Shown: positions 42,142 to 50,993, counted from the stretch's first letter. The stretch: DNA of 51,877 nt from Candidatus Taylorbacteria bacterium RIFCSPLOWO2_12_FULL_43_20 (GCA_001821295.1 MHSK01000024.1:1-51877); one strand, 5' to 3'. Translations and numbers: made by a program. The notes: generated by a model not told the origin, from the letters alone.

Positions 42142-42314
42142 TCTAACCGCGAATTTAATGAATAAAAACAACGCTTGCATGCCACATTTCCCAAATTTCG
42201 GCTGCAAATCACTCATTCCTCCTCGACATAGCTCGCTATGACTCGGCGGACTTCGTGGTTTTCGCTCGAAATTTGGGAAATGTGCCTTGCAATTAGATTA
42301 TGAACAGGCTCTTA
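42125..42314. mobile_element. MITE-like nested palindrome, element C
   Basis: An outer inverted repeat, AGAGCCAGTTCATAATCTAA at 42127-42146 and its near-perfect complement at 42293-42312 (one mismatch), encloses an inner inverted repeat GCCACATTTCCCAAATTTCG (42181-42200 with 42267-42286, one mismatch) and a central CATAGC/GCTATG hairpin. The GAGCC…GGCTC body (42128-42311) is flanked by TTA on both sides (42125-42127; 42312-42314). No protein is encoded. It supplies the stop of the preceding gene and ends a few bases before the next start. Confidence 0.75.
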
Positions 42315-42317
42315 AAC

Positions 42318-43130
42318 ATGATGGATAATAAACAATTTGACGACAAGTGGAAAGAAGCAAGTGGGGGTGCTCCGTTTGAGGAGCGCTCGGTTTTTGTCCC
42401 TTTTGGGGATAGACCGAAGACGCAGAGACAGTTTATTTTACACAGTGAGTTTGAATATATCTCTTCTTTAGCAAAGAAACACCGTGTTAAAGAAGCGATA
42501 GAAATCGGATGCGGAAGAGGGACTATTGCTCTTTATCTGAATAAATATCTCGGTGTAAGTGTGGTCGCCGCCGATATTTCCGATGAAGCTGTGAACTTGG
42601 CAAGGGAAAATTTTTCTCTTCATAAAGGTGAAGGAAAGGTGATAATGGCAGATGCTGGTCACTTGCCTTTTCCAGAAGCTACTTTTGACATGACGGTATC
42701 AATAGGTCTGCTTGAGCATTTAGAAGATTACACTTCTCTTATTCAAGAGCAGTATCGAGTATTGAAGAGCGGCGGTATTATGGTCTCTCTAAACATTCCT
42801 AAGAAAAATTCCATACAGGTCCTGAATAATATTTACAGATTTTTTTTGAATTTGCTTGGTTTTTCTACGTTTCTTAAAAAAGATTATTTTAGAAACTCCG
42901 ACACTCCGGAAATGTATTCCAAAATTGCAAAAGAAGCAGGTTTCATAGAAGTGGAGACTTTTTATTGTAATCCCTTTCCTCTCTTTACCCCAATTCCTAA
43001 ATTTTGCGAGAGGATTCTCGTTGTTTTATATAGATTAATATATGGTACTAGAAGGCTGTTCATGAAGTACCCTTTCAAAGGATCACAATTATTATCTCAG
43101 GAGCATTTTTTGGTTGGAATTAAAAAATAA
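42318..43130 (+). CDS. Class I SAM-dependent methyltransferase
   Basis: A 270-residue methyltransferase with AIEIGCGRGTIALYLNKYL at motif I, VVAADISDEAVNLA, VIMADAGHLPFPEATFDMTV and SIGLLEHLEDYTSLI over motifs II-IV, then LKSGGIMVSLNIP. These are Methyltransf_11 hallmarks. The N-terminal 45 residues (FDDKWKEAS…ERSVFVPFGDRP) resemble those of other glycan-locus members. The start at 42318 (or the next codon, 42321) is used; the in-frame ATG at 42300 lies inside element C. Any promoter for it must lie in or across the element. Confidence 0.88.
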   Translation: MMDNKQFDDKWKEASGGAPFEERSVFVPFGDRPKTQRQFILHSEFEYISSLAKKHRVKEAIEIGCGRGTIALYLNKYLGVSVVAADISDEAVNLARENFSLHKGEGKVIMADAGHLPFPEATFDMTVSIGLLEHLEDYTSLIQEQYRVLKSGGIMVSLNIPKKNSIQVLNNIYRFFLNLLGFSTFLKKDYFRNSDTPEMYSKIAKEAGFIEVETFYCNPFPLFTPIPKFCERILVVLYRLIYGTRRLFMKYPFKGSQLLSQEHFLVGIKK

Positions 43131-43179
43131 TATAATCAAGTCTAATTTTTGAATTATAGATTCTGTGTTTAGATTCACA

Positions 43180-43869
43180 ATGTTTATGAAAAATTTTCCT
43201 TCACAAGAAGCGATTGACATATATAACTATTTTAAAACGTTGCCTGGTTCGGAACATATCGGCAAGCCTGTAAGCATAGATGCTCTGATTCAAATATGCG
43301 GCGAAATTAAACCACAAAGAGTTTTGGAAATGGGGGGAGGAATAGGGGCGTTAAGTTATACCCTTCTAAAATATTCAAACGCGTTTCTTGATATTTATGA
43401 GGATAATGAATTTTGTATAGGTGAGTTGCGAAAAAATCTCGCAGAATATAAAGAAAGATTTCAAATAATATCCGCCTACAATGTTCTTCCTCCTTCAAAA
43501 AATTACGACTTGGTTGTTATTGACGGGGGAACCGGAACTGAAGGCGACGGCGGCTATTCCTTAGCAGCCCGGCTTTTTCTCTTATACATTGATTCAGTAA
43601 AAGTGGTATATCTGGAAGGGTACAGAGGCATGCAGAGAAGGTTGGCAAGATTAGCTCTGCGAGAGAAGTATGTCTGCCGTTACACGCCTTACAAGGAGAT
43701 CTATGTGGAAGGAAAAAAATGGCATGGCGGACTGAAGATTGTTTGCCGCTTGGTCAGATCAGGTTTTGTAAGGTGGACAGACTTTTGTTTTTGGGAACTA
43801 TCGTCTGAACTCAGGAGATGGTATTTCAGAATTAAGAATATAGGCAAATCCGCCAAGTCAAAAAAATGA
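43180..43869 (+). CDS. SAM-methyltransferase-fold protein of unknown substrate
   Basis: A 229-residue protein with a Rossmann methyltransferase outline: RVLEMGGGIGALSYTLLKY, LDIYEDNEFCIGELR and YDLVVIDGGTGTEGDGGY, the last placed like the O-methyltransferase acidic loop. The second half is divergent, with a basic C-terminal tail (RIKNIGKSAKSKK). It might modify a glycan or be a non-methylating relative; I do not recognise a named family. ATG 43180 is used, though GTG 43165 and ATG 43186 are possible. The hisF-like gene overlaps its end by four bases (ATGA). Confidence 0.75.
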   Translation: MFMKNFPSQEAIDIYNYFKTLPGSEHIGKPVSIDALIQICGEIKPQRVLEMGGGIGALSYTLLKYSNAFLDIYEDNEFCIGELRKNLAEYKERFQIISAYNVLPPSKNYDLVVIDGGTGTEGDGGYSLAARLFLLYIDSVKVVYLEGYRGMQRRLARLALREKYVCRYTPYKEIYVEGKKWHGGLKIVCRLVRSGFVRWTDFCFWELSSELRRWYFRIKNIGKSAKSKK

Positions 43870-44633
43870 TTGTGCCAAAAAAAATAAGAGTTATACCCCG
43901 TTTGGACATAAAGGGCGCGAATGTTATTAAAGGGGTTCATCTGGAATGCTTGCATATTGTCGGAAACCCAGAAGAAATGGCGACTCGCTATTATAGCCAG
44001 GGAGCCGATGAGCTTATATACATGGATGTTGTGGCAAGTCTCTACGGACGAAATAATCTGTTGGATATTGTGGAAAAAACCGCCAAGAATGTTTTTATTC
44101 CCCTCACTGTTGGCGGAGGCATAAGATCCATTGATGATATAAAAAGCGTATTGAGGGCCGGAGCTGATAAAGTGGCCATCAATACTCATGCGACGCTAAA
44201 TCCCCAGTTTATTACGGCGGCGGCGAGGACTTTCGGCTCACAGTGCATTGTTGGATCCATCGAGGCAAAAAAAATCAATGAAGACAGGTGGGAGGTTTTC
44301 ACGGACAACGGCCGGGTTGAAACCGGTTTAGACGCCGTGAATTGGGCGATAAATCTTGAACAACTTGGAGCGGGCGAGCTTCTTATTACTTCCATAGATC
44401 AGGAAGGAACGGCAAAAGGGTATGATACCGAACTTATCAAGAAAATAGCTCCCAATATATCAATACCCGTGATTGCCTGCGGCGGAGCCGGAAAGCCAGA
44501 GGATATGGTCCTTGCGGTAAAAGAAGGGTTCGCGGATGCTGTAGCTGCGGGAAACATATTCCACTATAATAAATATTCCATCGCGGAGGTAAAAAAATTT
44601 CTCAGAGAAAGAGGTATTGATACAAGGAGTTAA
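43866..44633 (+). CDS. hisF: HisF-like cyclase subunit of a sugar amidotransferase
   Basis: A 255-residue (beta/alpha)8 barrel homologous to imidazole glycerol phosphate synthase HisF. It shows PRLDIKGANVIKGVHLE (D14 equals HisF D11), ADELIYMDVVAS, TVGGGIRSIDD, GAGELLITSIDQEGTAKGYD and IIACGGAGKPED, given here as the GGAG segment, at the end. The second catalytic acid of HisF (D130) is Glu133 here (GSIEAKK). Together with the following HisH-like protein and PP-loop amidotransferase it matches the WbpG/HisH/HisF set that delivers ammonia from glutamine to make an amidino sugar, rather than histidine synthesis, as no other his genes are near. Confidence 0.9.
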   Translation: MIVPKKIRVIPRLDIKGANVIKGVHLECLHIVGNPEEMATRYYSQGADELIYMDVVASLYGRNNLLDIVEKTAKNVFIPLTVGGGIRSIDDIKSVLRAGADKVAINTHATLNPQFITAAARTFGSQCIVGSIEAKKINEDRWEVFTDNGRVETGLDAVNWAINLEQLGAGELLITSIDQEGTAKGYDTELIKKIAPNISIPVIACGGAGKPEDMVLAVKEGFADAVAAGNIFHYNKYSIAEVKKFLRERGIDTRS

Positions 44634-44637
44634 GATT

Positions 44638-45270
44638 ATGCGCAAGACAATAGTCATAGATTATGGATTTGGCAATTTGTTCAGCTTGACGAAAGCGTTG
44701 GCATTTTTAGGCGCGAATTACTCTGTCTCAGATAATCCTGAGGAGGTAGAAAAGGCCGAGGCCATAATATTACCCGGTGTTGGAGCGTTTGGTGATGGGA
44801 TCGCAGAACTCAATAAAAGAGGCCTGAACGAAGCGGTAATTGAGGGAGCGAAGAGGGGGATACCACTACTTGGAATTTGCCTAGGGATGCAATTTCTTTT
44901 TGAAAAAAGTCATGAGTTTGGCGAACATAAAGGATTGGGTTTAATCAAGGGGGAAGTTAAAAGAATTACGCTTACAGAAAAGCCATTTTTCAAAATTCCT
45001 CATACGGGATGGAGTCCTTTGTTGCCTCCGGATGGAACAGAGGGATTTAACAATCCTCTTTTTTCAGGAATTAAGCCCGGGTCAGAGGCGTATTTTGTGC
45101 ATTCTTATGCCGGAAAAAGTCAAACAGATGATATAATAGCAAATACGATTTATTGTGAGACGAAAATTCTTGCCGCGGTTGGCAAAGGCAACGTGTTTGG
45201 AACTCAATTTCATCCGGAAAAAAGCGGAGAAATCGGAATTCAAATTCTTAACAATTTTCTTTCCTTGTAG
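44638..45270 (+). CDS. hisH: HisH-like glutamine amidotransferase subunit
   Basis: A 210-residue class I glutaminase. It shows MRKTIVIDYGFGNLFSLTKA, LPGVGAFGDGIAEL, the catalytic Cys81 in LLGICLGMQFLF, the HTGWSPL and VHSYAG segments, and the His-Glu dyad in FHPEKSG near the C terminus. Ammonia released here should pass through the HisF-like barrel. ATG 44638 is chosen because AAGGAG lies eight bases upstream, one of the few good Shine-Dalgarno sequences in the window; an in-frame TTG at 44617 lies inside the hisF-like gene. Confidence 0.92.
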   Translation: MRKTIVIDYGFGNLFSLTKALAFLGANYSVSDNPEEVEKAEAIILPGVGAFGDGIAELNKRGLNEAVIEGAKRGIPLLGICLGMQFLFEKSHEFGEHKGLGLIKGEVKRITLTEKPFFKIPHTGWSPLLPPDGTEGFNNPLFSGIKPGSEAYFVHSYAGKSQTDDIIANTIYCETKILAAVGKGNVFGTQFHPEKSGEIGIQILNNFLSL

Positions 45271-45297
45271 GAGCTTGATTTCCACGGTATTTATAAA

Positions 45298-46581
45298 ATG
45301 ATTAACAAAGAACAAACAAAAATGGGCGGTAAAAGTTTTTCTCCCGGGTATGGCTTGCCGGGCGATGTAAAATTCTGCAAAAAGTGTGTTATTCCGAATA
45401 CTCGGCCGACAGCTTCAAATGAATACACGCATATGAAAAGACGACCCCATGACTACATTAGCTTTGACGACGAGGGGGTCTGTTCAGCATGCAGATTTTG
45501 TGAAGCTAAATTTGACGGGACTATTGATTGGAAAAAACGAGAGGAGGAGCTTCTGGAGCTTCTGGATAAATACAGAAGCAAAGACGGATCGTATGACTGT
45601 CTCGTGCCAGGATCCGGAGGAAAAGACAGCGTTTACGCGTCCCATATTTTGAAGACAAAATACGGTATGCATCCTCTGACGGTCACTTGGGCGCCGCATT
45701 TGTATACTGATATCGGCTGGAAAAATTTTCAGAATTGGAGTCATGTCGCAGGACATGATAATTATTTGTTTACACCGAATGGAAAAGTTCATCGCATGCT
45801 TACTCGCAATGCTTTTTTGAACTTATTGCATCCTTTTCAGCCCTTTATCCTAGGTCAAAAAACCTTTGCCGTCAAAATGGCGGCGCGTTTTGGGATACCT
45901 CTTGTATTTTACGGTCCATGTCCCGGAGAAAATGGCGGGAATACGCCAATAACGCAGAACAAGTATATATTCAAAGACTCGGAGTCTGAGACAGATAACA
46001 AGAACGGATTCAGAATGGATTACGTAAATTCTTCAGCTAATTTTGATGAAATTTATTTGGGGGGTAAAAAAGTATCGGATTACTTTCGAGAGGGCTTGAC
46101 ACAGGGCGATTTGGCGCCGTATTTACCATTGGACACTCGTGTGATAAAGGAAAAAAACATTGGATTTTATTTTTTGGGATATTACCTCAAGTGGGTGCCT
46201 CAAGAATGCTACTATTATGCTGTTCAAAATGCAGGTTTTGAGGCCAATCCCGCTCGTTCCGAGGGCACATACTCCAAATATTCTAGCCTGGACGATAAGA
46301 CAGACGGATTTTTTTACTACACCACTTATATTAAATTCGGGTACGGAAGAGCTACGCAAGATGCCGCGCAGGAGATAAGGCACGGACATATTACGCGGGA
46401 AGAGGGAGTGGCTCTGGTTAACAGGTTTGACGGAGAATTTCCAAAAAAATATTTTAAGGAATTTTTGGATTATATTGATTTATCAGAGTCGGAATTTTGG
46501 GTAAAAATTGATGAATTTCGCGATTCTCTTTTGTGGGAAAAGACGGGGCAAGACTGGAAATTAAAATATAAAATTACTTAA
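45298..46581 (+). CDS. N-acetyl sugar amidotransferase (WbpG/PseA-like, PP-loop)
   Basis: A 427-residue enzyme that adenylates a sugar amide and replaces it with an amidino group, using ammonia from HisH/HisF. It has a zinc-finger-like pair of C-x2-C motifs (FCKKCV at C27/C30; VCSACR at C62/C65), the ATP-binding PP-loop PGSGGKDSVYAS, then TVTWAPHLYTDIGWKN and LTRNAFLNLLHPFQPFILGQ. The family size is normal. It completes the amidotransferase trio. Possible products are a ManNAc3NAmA-type uronate or an acetamidino-nonulosonate; nearby NeuB/C/A genes make the second attractive but do not prove it. Confidence 0.92.
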   Translation: MINKEQTKMGGKSFSPGYGLPGDVKFCKKCVIPNTRPTASNEYTHMKRRPHDYISFDDEGVCSACRFCEAKFDGTIDWKKREEELLELLDKYRSKDGSYDCLVPGSGGKDSVYASHILKTKYGMHPLTVTWAPHLYTDIGWKNFQNWSHVAGHDNYLFTPNGKVHRMLTRNAFLNLLHPFQPFILGQKTFAVKMAARFGIPLVFYGPCPGENGGNTPITQNKYIFKDSESETDNKNGFRMDYVNSSANFDEIYLGGKKVSDYFREGLTQGDLAPYLPLDTRVIKEKNIGFYFLGYYLKWVPQECYYYAVQNAGFEANPARSEGTYSKYSSLDDKTDGFFYYTTYIKFGYGRATQDAAQEIRHGHITREEGVALVNRFDGEFPKKYFKEFLDYIDLSESEFWVKIDEFRDSLLWEKTGQDWKLKYKIT

Positions 46582-46586
46582 AAAAA

Positions 46587-47279
46587 ATGGGATTACCATA
46601 TTTACCACCGGAGGATATATTAAGTCAGAACACAAATATTAGGTCAAATTTGGCTCAAGGACGGCCGACTTGGTGTGTTCGTTCGGGCCTTGCGCAGTCG
46701 CTTATTTACAAGAGAACGAACGCGAACTCCGCGATTTTAGAAGTGGGTTGCGGGGCGGGCGCTTTGGCTTCGGAGCTGATTGAAAAAGGGTATAAAAAAA
46801 TTGCTTTAGTTGATATTGACGACTATCTCATGGAAGATGTCCGTCAAAAAGTGGACATTAAACTTTTAGACGTCTGCTTTAATCCTTTGCCTTTCAATGA
46901 TAACACCTTGGATTCGGTTTTGGCGTTCGCCATAGTCGAACATTTGGAAAATCCGTATTTTTTCGCGCGGGAAGTTTCTAGAATATTAAAAAAAGGAGGT
47001 GTTTTCTTTTTTTCAGTGCCCAATATCTTTTCATTAAGAGCTAAGCTCGGTTTCATGTTCCGTGGTGATATCAAGGGATATTCAGAAACTAATAATCACA
47101 TAACTCTTTTTACCAAAGCGGTTTTCAATAAAGTTTTTTGTAAGCATTTTGTCATTAGCGAGATTTATTTTGATCAAGGTTACATTTCCTTATTAGGAAA
47201 GAAAATCAGGTTTCCTAAAATGAATTTTTTCGGCAAATGGTTCGGGGCAAAGGTTCTTTATGTTCTGGAAAAAAAATAA
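46587..47279 (+). CDS. Class I SAM-dependent methyltransferase
   Basis: A 230-residue methyltransferase. Motif I is AILEVGCGAGALASELI, motif II IALVDIDDYL; LLDVCFNPLPFNDNTLDSVL and AFAIVEHLENPYFFA cover motifs III-IV, then LKKGGVFFFSVPNIFSLRAK. This resembles methyltransferases of other glycan loci and has a residue pattern like the copies at 16275 and 42318. It starts five bases after the amidotransferase stop with no clear ribosome-binding site. The target is probably a sugar of the same glycan. Confidence 0.88.
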   Translation: MGLPYLPPEDILSQNTNIRSNLAQGRPTWCVRSGLAQSLIYKRTNANSAILEVGCGAGALASELIEKGYKKIALVDIDDYLMEDVRQKVDIKLLDVCFNPLPFNDNTLDSVLAFAIVEHLENPYFFAREVSRILKKGGVFFFSVPNIFSLRAKLGFMFRGDIKGYSETNNHITLFTKAVFNKVFCKHFVISEIYFDQGYISLLGKKIRFPKMNFFGKWFGAKVLYVLEKK

Positions 47280-47306
47280 ATCACCAACATAGCGGGCTTT
47301 TACACG

Positions 47307-48680
47307 ATGAAAATCATATTTATTATAATAACGCGAGGATTTATAATCCGGAATGTTTTACGGTCCGGCGGACTTGTTCAATTTAGAAATAAAGGTTATA
47401 AAATCGTCATAATACTTGATTGTAAAGAAGTTCCAGAATATTTAAGGGAAGAGCTTGCGTCAGAGAATGTAACGGTCGTGGCGGAAAAGGGCCGCGGTTT
47501 AGGACGAATCCACCGCCTTTTTCACAATATTCAGACTTTCCTCATATTTACAGACAGTACCGTGAGATATTTAAAATATGGCAATAATCGTTTAATTGCC
47601 AGGCCAAGAGTTTTCACTTATTTGCATATCGCTTTTGTCTGGCTAATCAGCCGCATGCCCTTGCTTAAATCGTTGTCGCGTTTCGTTGAGGTCCATTTAT
47701 TTCCTCAGTATCATGTTTCGATCGCCCGATTGTTTGATGAACATAAGCCGGATGTGGTTTTTTCAACCTCCGTTATTTCCGGTTTAGATATATTGTTTAT
47801 GAAAGAAGCCAAGCGAAGGGGAATAACAACCGTGTCTATGCCCAAAGGGTGGGATAATGTAACTAGGAATTATTATAGATTTGTTCCAGATTATTTTATT
47901 GTTCAGACAAAAGTTCTTCGTGATGAATTGGTTCGTCTCCAAAAATTTCCCGCCAAACGTGTTTACATAACGGGCTTTCCGCAATTTGACTGGTATCGGA
48001 AATCGGACGTGATAATTTCTCGCGAGGAATTTTGCAAAAAATACGGCCTCAATCCCAGCCTTTCTATCATCCTTTTCGGCTCGGAAGGAGGCTGGGCTGA
48101 TCACGATTTTGATGTCGCGGAAAATATCAGAGTCATGATAGAAAAAAATGAATTGGTCAAAGAGTGCCAACTATTGGTAAGACCGCATTTTTCTAACTTC
48201 AGAAATGAGCTATTCAAGAAATTGTTAGGCAGAGAACGCGTCAAGGTGGACACGTCATATAATATCTCAGATGCATTTGTGGATAATTGGGATCCTTTGG
48301 ACGATGAGACGAAAAATCTTGCCAATAGTCTTTATCACGCCGATCTTCTTGTCACCACGGCGTCAACGTTGAATCTTGATATGGCGTGTTTTAATCATCC
48401 TATAATCAATCTAGCATTTGGCGGACGATTCAGAGGCGCAAGAGATATTACACCCTGGCTCTATAAGTCCAACCATATGCAATGGGTTATAAACACGGGA
48501 GGAATCAGATTGGTATCAAACAACAATGAACTTAAGAACATGATCAATGTTTATCTGAACAATCCGCATTTGGATAATGAGGGTAGGGTAAGACTCGCGA
48601 ATGAATTATGTTATAAAGTTGACGGTAAGTCTTCAGAGAGAATGGTGGATGCGATTGATGATATTATGAAAAAGAGTTGA
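47307..48680 (+). CDS. GT-B-like surface-polymer transferase (copy 2)
   Basis: A 457-residue paralogue of the protein at 40753. Shared blocks include an N-terminal ITRGFIIRNVL strand, MPKGWDN, ITGFPQFDWY, REEFCKKYGLNPSLSIILFG, SEGGWADHDF, QLLVRPHFSNF, SLYHADLLVTTASTLNLDM and HPIINLAFGGR. The pattern of two Rossmann domains with a late serine/threonine-rich nucleotide-binding block suggests a GT-B enzyme handling a CDP- or CMP-activated donor (inference from the neighbouring CMP-nonulosonate genes). It lies directly before the NeuB-like gene, so a nonulosonate transferase is one option. Confidence 0.72.
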   Translation: MKIIFIIITRGFIIRNVLRSGGLVQFRNKGYKIVIILDCKEVPEYLREELASENVTVVAEKGRGLGRIHRLFHNIQTFLIFTDSTVRYLKYGNNRLIARPRVFTYLHIAFVWLISRMPLLKSLSRFVEVHLFPQYHVSIARLFDEHKPDVVFSTSVISGLDILFMKEAKRRGITTVSMPKGWDNVTRNYYRFVPDYFIVQTKVLRDELVRLQKFPAKRVYITGFPQFDWYRKSDVIISREEFCKKYGLNPSLSIILFGSEGGWADHDFDVAENIRVMIEKNELVKECQLLVRPHFSNFRNELFKKLLGRERVKVDTSYNISDAFVDNWDPLDDETKNLANSLYHADLLVTTASTLNLDMACFNHPIINLAFGGRFRGARDITPWLYKSNHMQWVINTGGIRLVSNNNELKNMINVYLNNPHLDNEGRVRLANELCYKVDGKSSERMVDAIDDIMKKS

Positions 48681-48712
48681 ACTTCAGCCGTTTTATGGCA
48701 TTATATGTCAAC

Positions 48713-49825
48713 ATGGGTATTAATATTTTTGAGCGCAAGTTGAATTCAGGCAATAGTGAAGGTACGGACAGTGTTTTCGTGGTGGCCGAAATAGGCAAGA
48801 ATTTCATTCAAACCGAAAGAGAGAGACCTCATGAAGAGTATATAGATAACGCCAAACGGCTTATAGACGCGGCAAAAGAAGCCGGAGTGGATGCTGTTAA
48901 ATTCCAAACTCACGAAGTTGAAGATGAGCAGGCAGATGTTGATTGTTTTTACCCGCATTTTGGAGGAATGGATCGTTTCAGATGGGTCAGCAAAAATACG
49001 GATATCGCTTCTCTTAAATTTTGGATAGAAGTTAAAAAGCACGCTGAATTAAAAGGGGTGGTTTTTTTCTCCACTCCGATGAGCAGAAAAGCGGCCATCA
49101 AACTGGAAAGCATAGGTGTTCCTTTTTGGAAAATAGGATCGGGAGACATTGAAGATTACGTGCTTCTTGATTATGTGTCTTCCACGGGGAAGCCGATAGT
49201 CATTTCAACCGGGATGGTTAGTAAGAACGAGCTTGATGCGGTCGTCGGGTTTTTAAAAAGCAAAAATGTTTCGTTCTCAATATTATATTGCGTAAGCAAG
49301 TATCCTTGTCCTAAAGACAAGTTTAATCTTTCTTCCATTGAATACTTGAGAAATAAATATCCTGATGTGACCATTGGTTTTTCCAATCACAATTATGAAG
49401 ATAGTGAGCTCGATTTGGCGGCAATAAAACTGGGCGCGAGAATAATAGAAAAGCATTTTTCTTTTGATAGAAATATGTGGGGGTCGGATCACAGGGTGTC
49501 TGTTACGCCGGAGGAGATGAAAAACCTTGTTGAGTTGATCAAAAAGAGGAAATATGCGAGCGTAGACGTCGAACCTTACTATGGCAATATTGAGGCGGAG
49601 TTTGATGGGGCGAATAACGAATTTCGCTCATATTTTAAAAAGACCCTAGTTGCCGGGAGGGACATTAAGGAAGGAGAAACCATAAATAAGGAAATGGTTT
49701 ATGCCATGAGGCCGGCTTCTTATCTTAAAGGTTTGTCTTCCAATTATTTCATTAGTGTTTTGGGTAAAAGGGCGGCAAAGCATATAAAAAAATTTACTCC
49801 CCTAAACGACGCGCTTTTTAAATAA
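48713..49825 (+). CDS. neuB: NeuB-family nonulosonic acid synthase
   Basis: Condenses an N-acetylated hexosamine with phosphoenolpyruvate to make a sialic-acid-like nine-carbon sugar. The 370-residue protein shows VVAEIGKNFIQ, AVKFQTHEVED, FFSTPMSRKAA, KIGSGDIEDY, ISTGMVS, GFSNHNYEDSELDLAAIKLG and IIEKHFSFD with DHRVS (the metal and PEP histidines), and a C-terminal SAF (antifreeze-like) domain from KKTLVAGRDIKEGETI onwards. The start at 48713 fits the family; TTG 48677 and ATG 48695 are alternatives. Whether the product is Neu, Leg or Pse type cannot be told. Confidence 0.93.
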   Translation: MGINIFERKLNSGNSEGTDSVFVVAEIGKNFIQTERERPHEEYIDNAKRLIDAAKEAGVDAVKFQTHEVEDEQADVDCFYPHFGGMDRFRWVSKNTDIASLKFWIEVKKHAELKGVVFFSTPMSRKAAIKLESIGVPFWKIGSGDIEDYVLLDYVSSTGKPIVISTGMVSKNELDAVVGFLKSKNVSFSILYCVSKYPCPKDKFNLSSIEYLRNKYPDVTIGFSNHNYEDSELDLAAIKLGARIIEKHFSFDRNMWGSDHRVSVTPEEMKNLVELIKKRKYASVDVEPYYGNIEAEFDGANNEFRSYFKKTLVAGRDIKEGETINKEMVYAMRPASYLKGLSSNYFISVLGKRAAKHIKKFTPLNDALFK

Positions 49826-49826
49826 C

Positions 49827-50993
49827 ATGTCCAAAAAACAAAAGAAGAGAAAAATATGTTTTGTTATAACTTCCGGGATACACTATTCCAGAAGCAAGCT
49901 TATACTTTTTGAGCTGAAGAAAAGAAAGAATGTAGATCTTCAGATTGTCGTCGCAGCCTCGGCTATTTTGTCAATGTATAGTGATGTCCTAGCTTTGATG
50001 AAGAAGGATGGATTTAAATGTAATGCCAAAATAACCATGGTGTTGGAAGGCGGCAGTCCTGTGGCCATGGCTAAGACAACGGGAATTGGTATTACGGAGT
50101 TTACCACGGTGTTTGAGAATCTTTCGCCGGACATAGTTGTTGTGAGGGGAGATAGATACGAAGTCTTAGCTCCGGTGATAGCCGCGGCTTATTTAAATAT
50201 AACCATTGCGCATATTGAGGGCGGAGACGTGACAGGAAATATAGATGAGAGCGTTCGTCATGCTATTACAAAATTGTCTCATATTCATTTTACGACTAAC
50301 GAGGAGTCAAAAAAAAGAGTAATGAGGATGGGTGAACTGCCCGGATTTGTTTATGACGTAGGCGCGCCCGAATTGGAGTTTGTGGCGAAAAATAATTATC
50401 GGGTATCTAATGAATTTATCAATTATTTAGGTGTGGGGGACGCGGTTGATATTAACCGGCCTTATATTGTGGTTATGCAGCATCCGGTCACTTCAGAACA
50501 CGGAAAAAACAAGGATCACATTGAAGAGACGCTCCACGCAATATACGATCTGAAGATACCGAGTATCTGGTTCTGGCCCAATGTTGACGCGGGTACTGAC
50601 GAGGTTTCCAAAGGTATCCGCAGCTTCAGGGAAGAGAAAAATCCTTCGCACATGCGCTTCATTAAACATATTCCGCCGGAGGAATTTATCGGTCTGTTGA
50701 AAAAAACTGCTTGCCTTGTCGGAAATTCATCTTCAGGCATAAAAGAATGTTCGTATCTCGGCATACCCGCGGTAAACATAGGTTCCAGGCAAAATGGCCG
50801 CATGAGGGCGAGCAATGTCATTGATGTCGGATACGATATGAAAAAAATAAAAAAAGCGATCAAAGCGCAAATCAAACACGGAGTTTATCAGCCAAGCCAT
50901 ATGTATTATAAAAAAAACACATGTAAAAAAATATGCGATATTCTGGTGTCAGTTGATACATATACGCAGAAGTTTTTTTATGACGGAAACTAA
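49827..50993 (+). CDS. neuC: NeuC/LegG-type hydrolysing UDP-GlcNAc 2-epimerase
   Basis: A 388-residue enzyme that releases ManNAc, or a ManNAc derivative, from a UDP-GlcNAc-type sugar, supplying the NeuB substrate. It has FVITSGIHYSRSKLILFEL (the T-S-G-x2-Y-S-R start of NeuC), VVRGDRYEVLAPVIAA, AHIEGGDVTGNIDESVRHAI, MQHPVTSEHG and CLVGNSSSGIKECSYLGIP, the blocks that bind UDP and carry the catalytic acids. It is clearly distinct from the non-hydrolysing WecB-type enzyme at 8557. It lies two bases after neuB. Confidence 0.93.
   Translation: MSKKQKKRKICFVITSGIHYSRSKLILFELKKRKNVDLQIVVAASAILSMYSDVLALMKKDGFKCNAKITMVLEGGSPVAMAKTTGIGITEFTTVFENLSPDIVVVRGDRYEVLAPVIAAAYLNITIAHIEGGDVTGNIDESVRHAITKLSHIHFTTNEESKKRVMRMGELPGFVYDVGAPELEFVAKNNYRVSNEFINYLGVGDAVDINRPYIVVMQHPVTSEHGKNKDHIEETLHAIYDLKIPSIWFWPNVDAGTDEVSKGIRSFREEKNPSHMRFIKHIPPEEFIGLLKKTACLVGNSSSGIKECSYLGIPAVNIGSRQNGRMRASNVIDVGYDMKKIKKAIKAQIKHGVYQPSHMYYKKNTCKKICDILVSVDTYTQKFFYDGN

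Noticed and set aside
43866-45270. hisF and hisH as part of a histidine operon
   Set aside because: No other his genes are near, the order is hisF-hisH-amidotransferase, and HisF carries Glu at its second catalytic acid.
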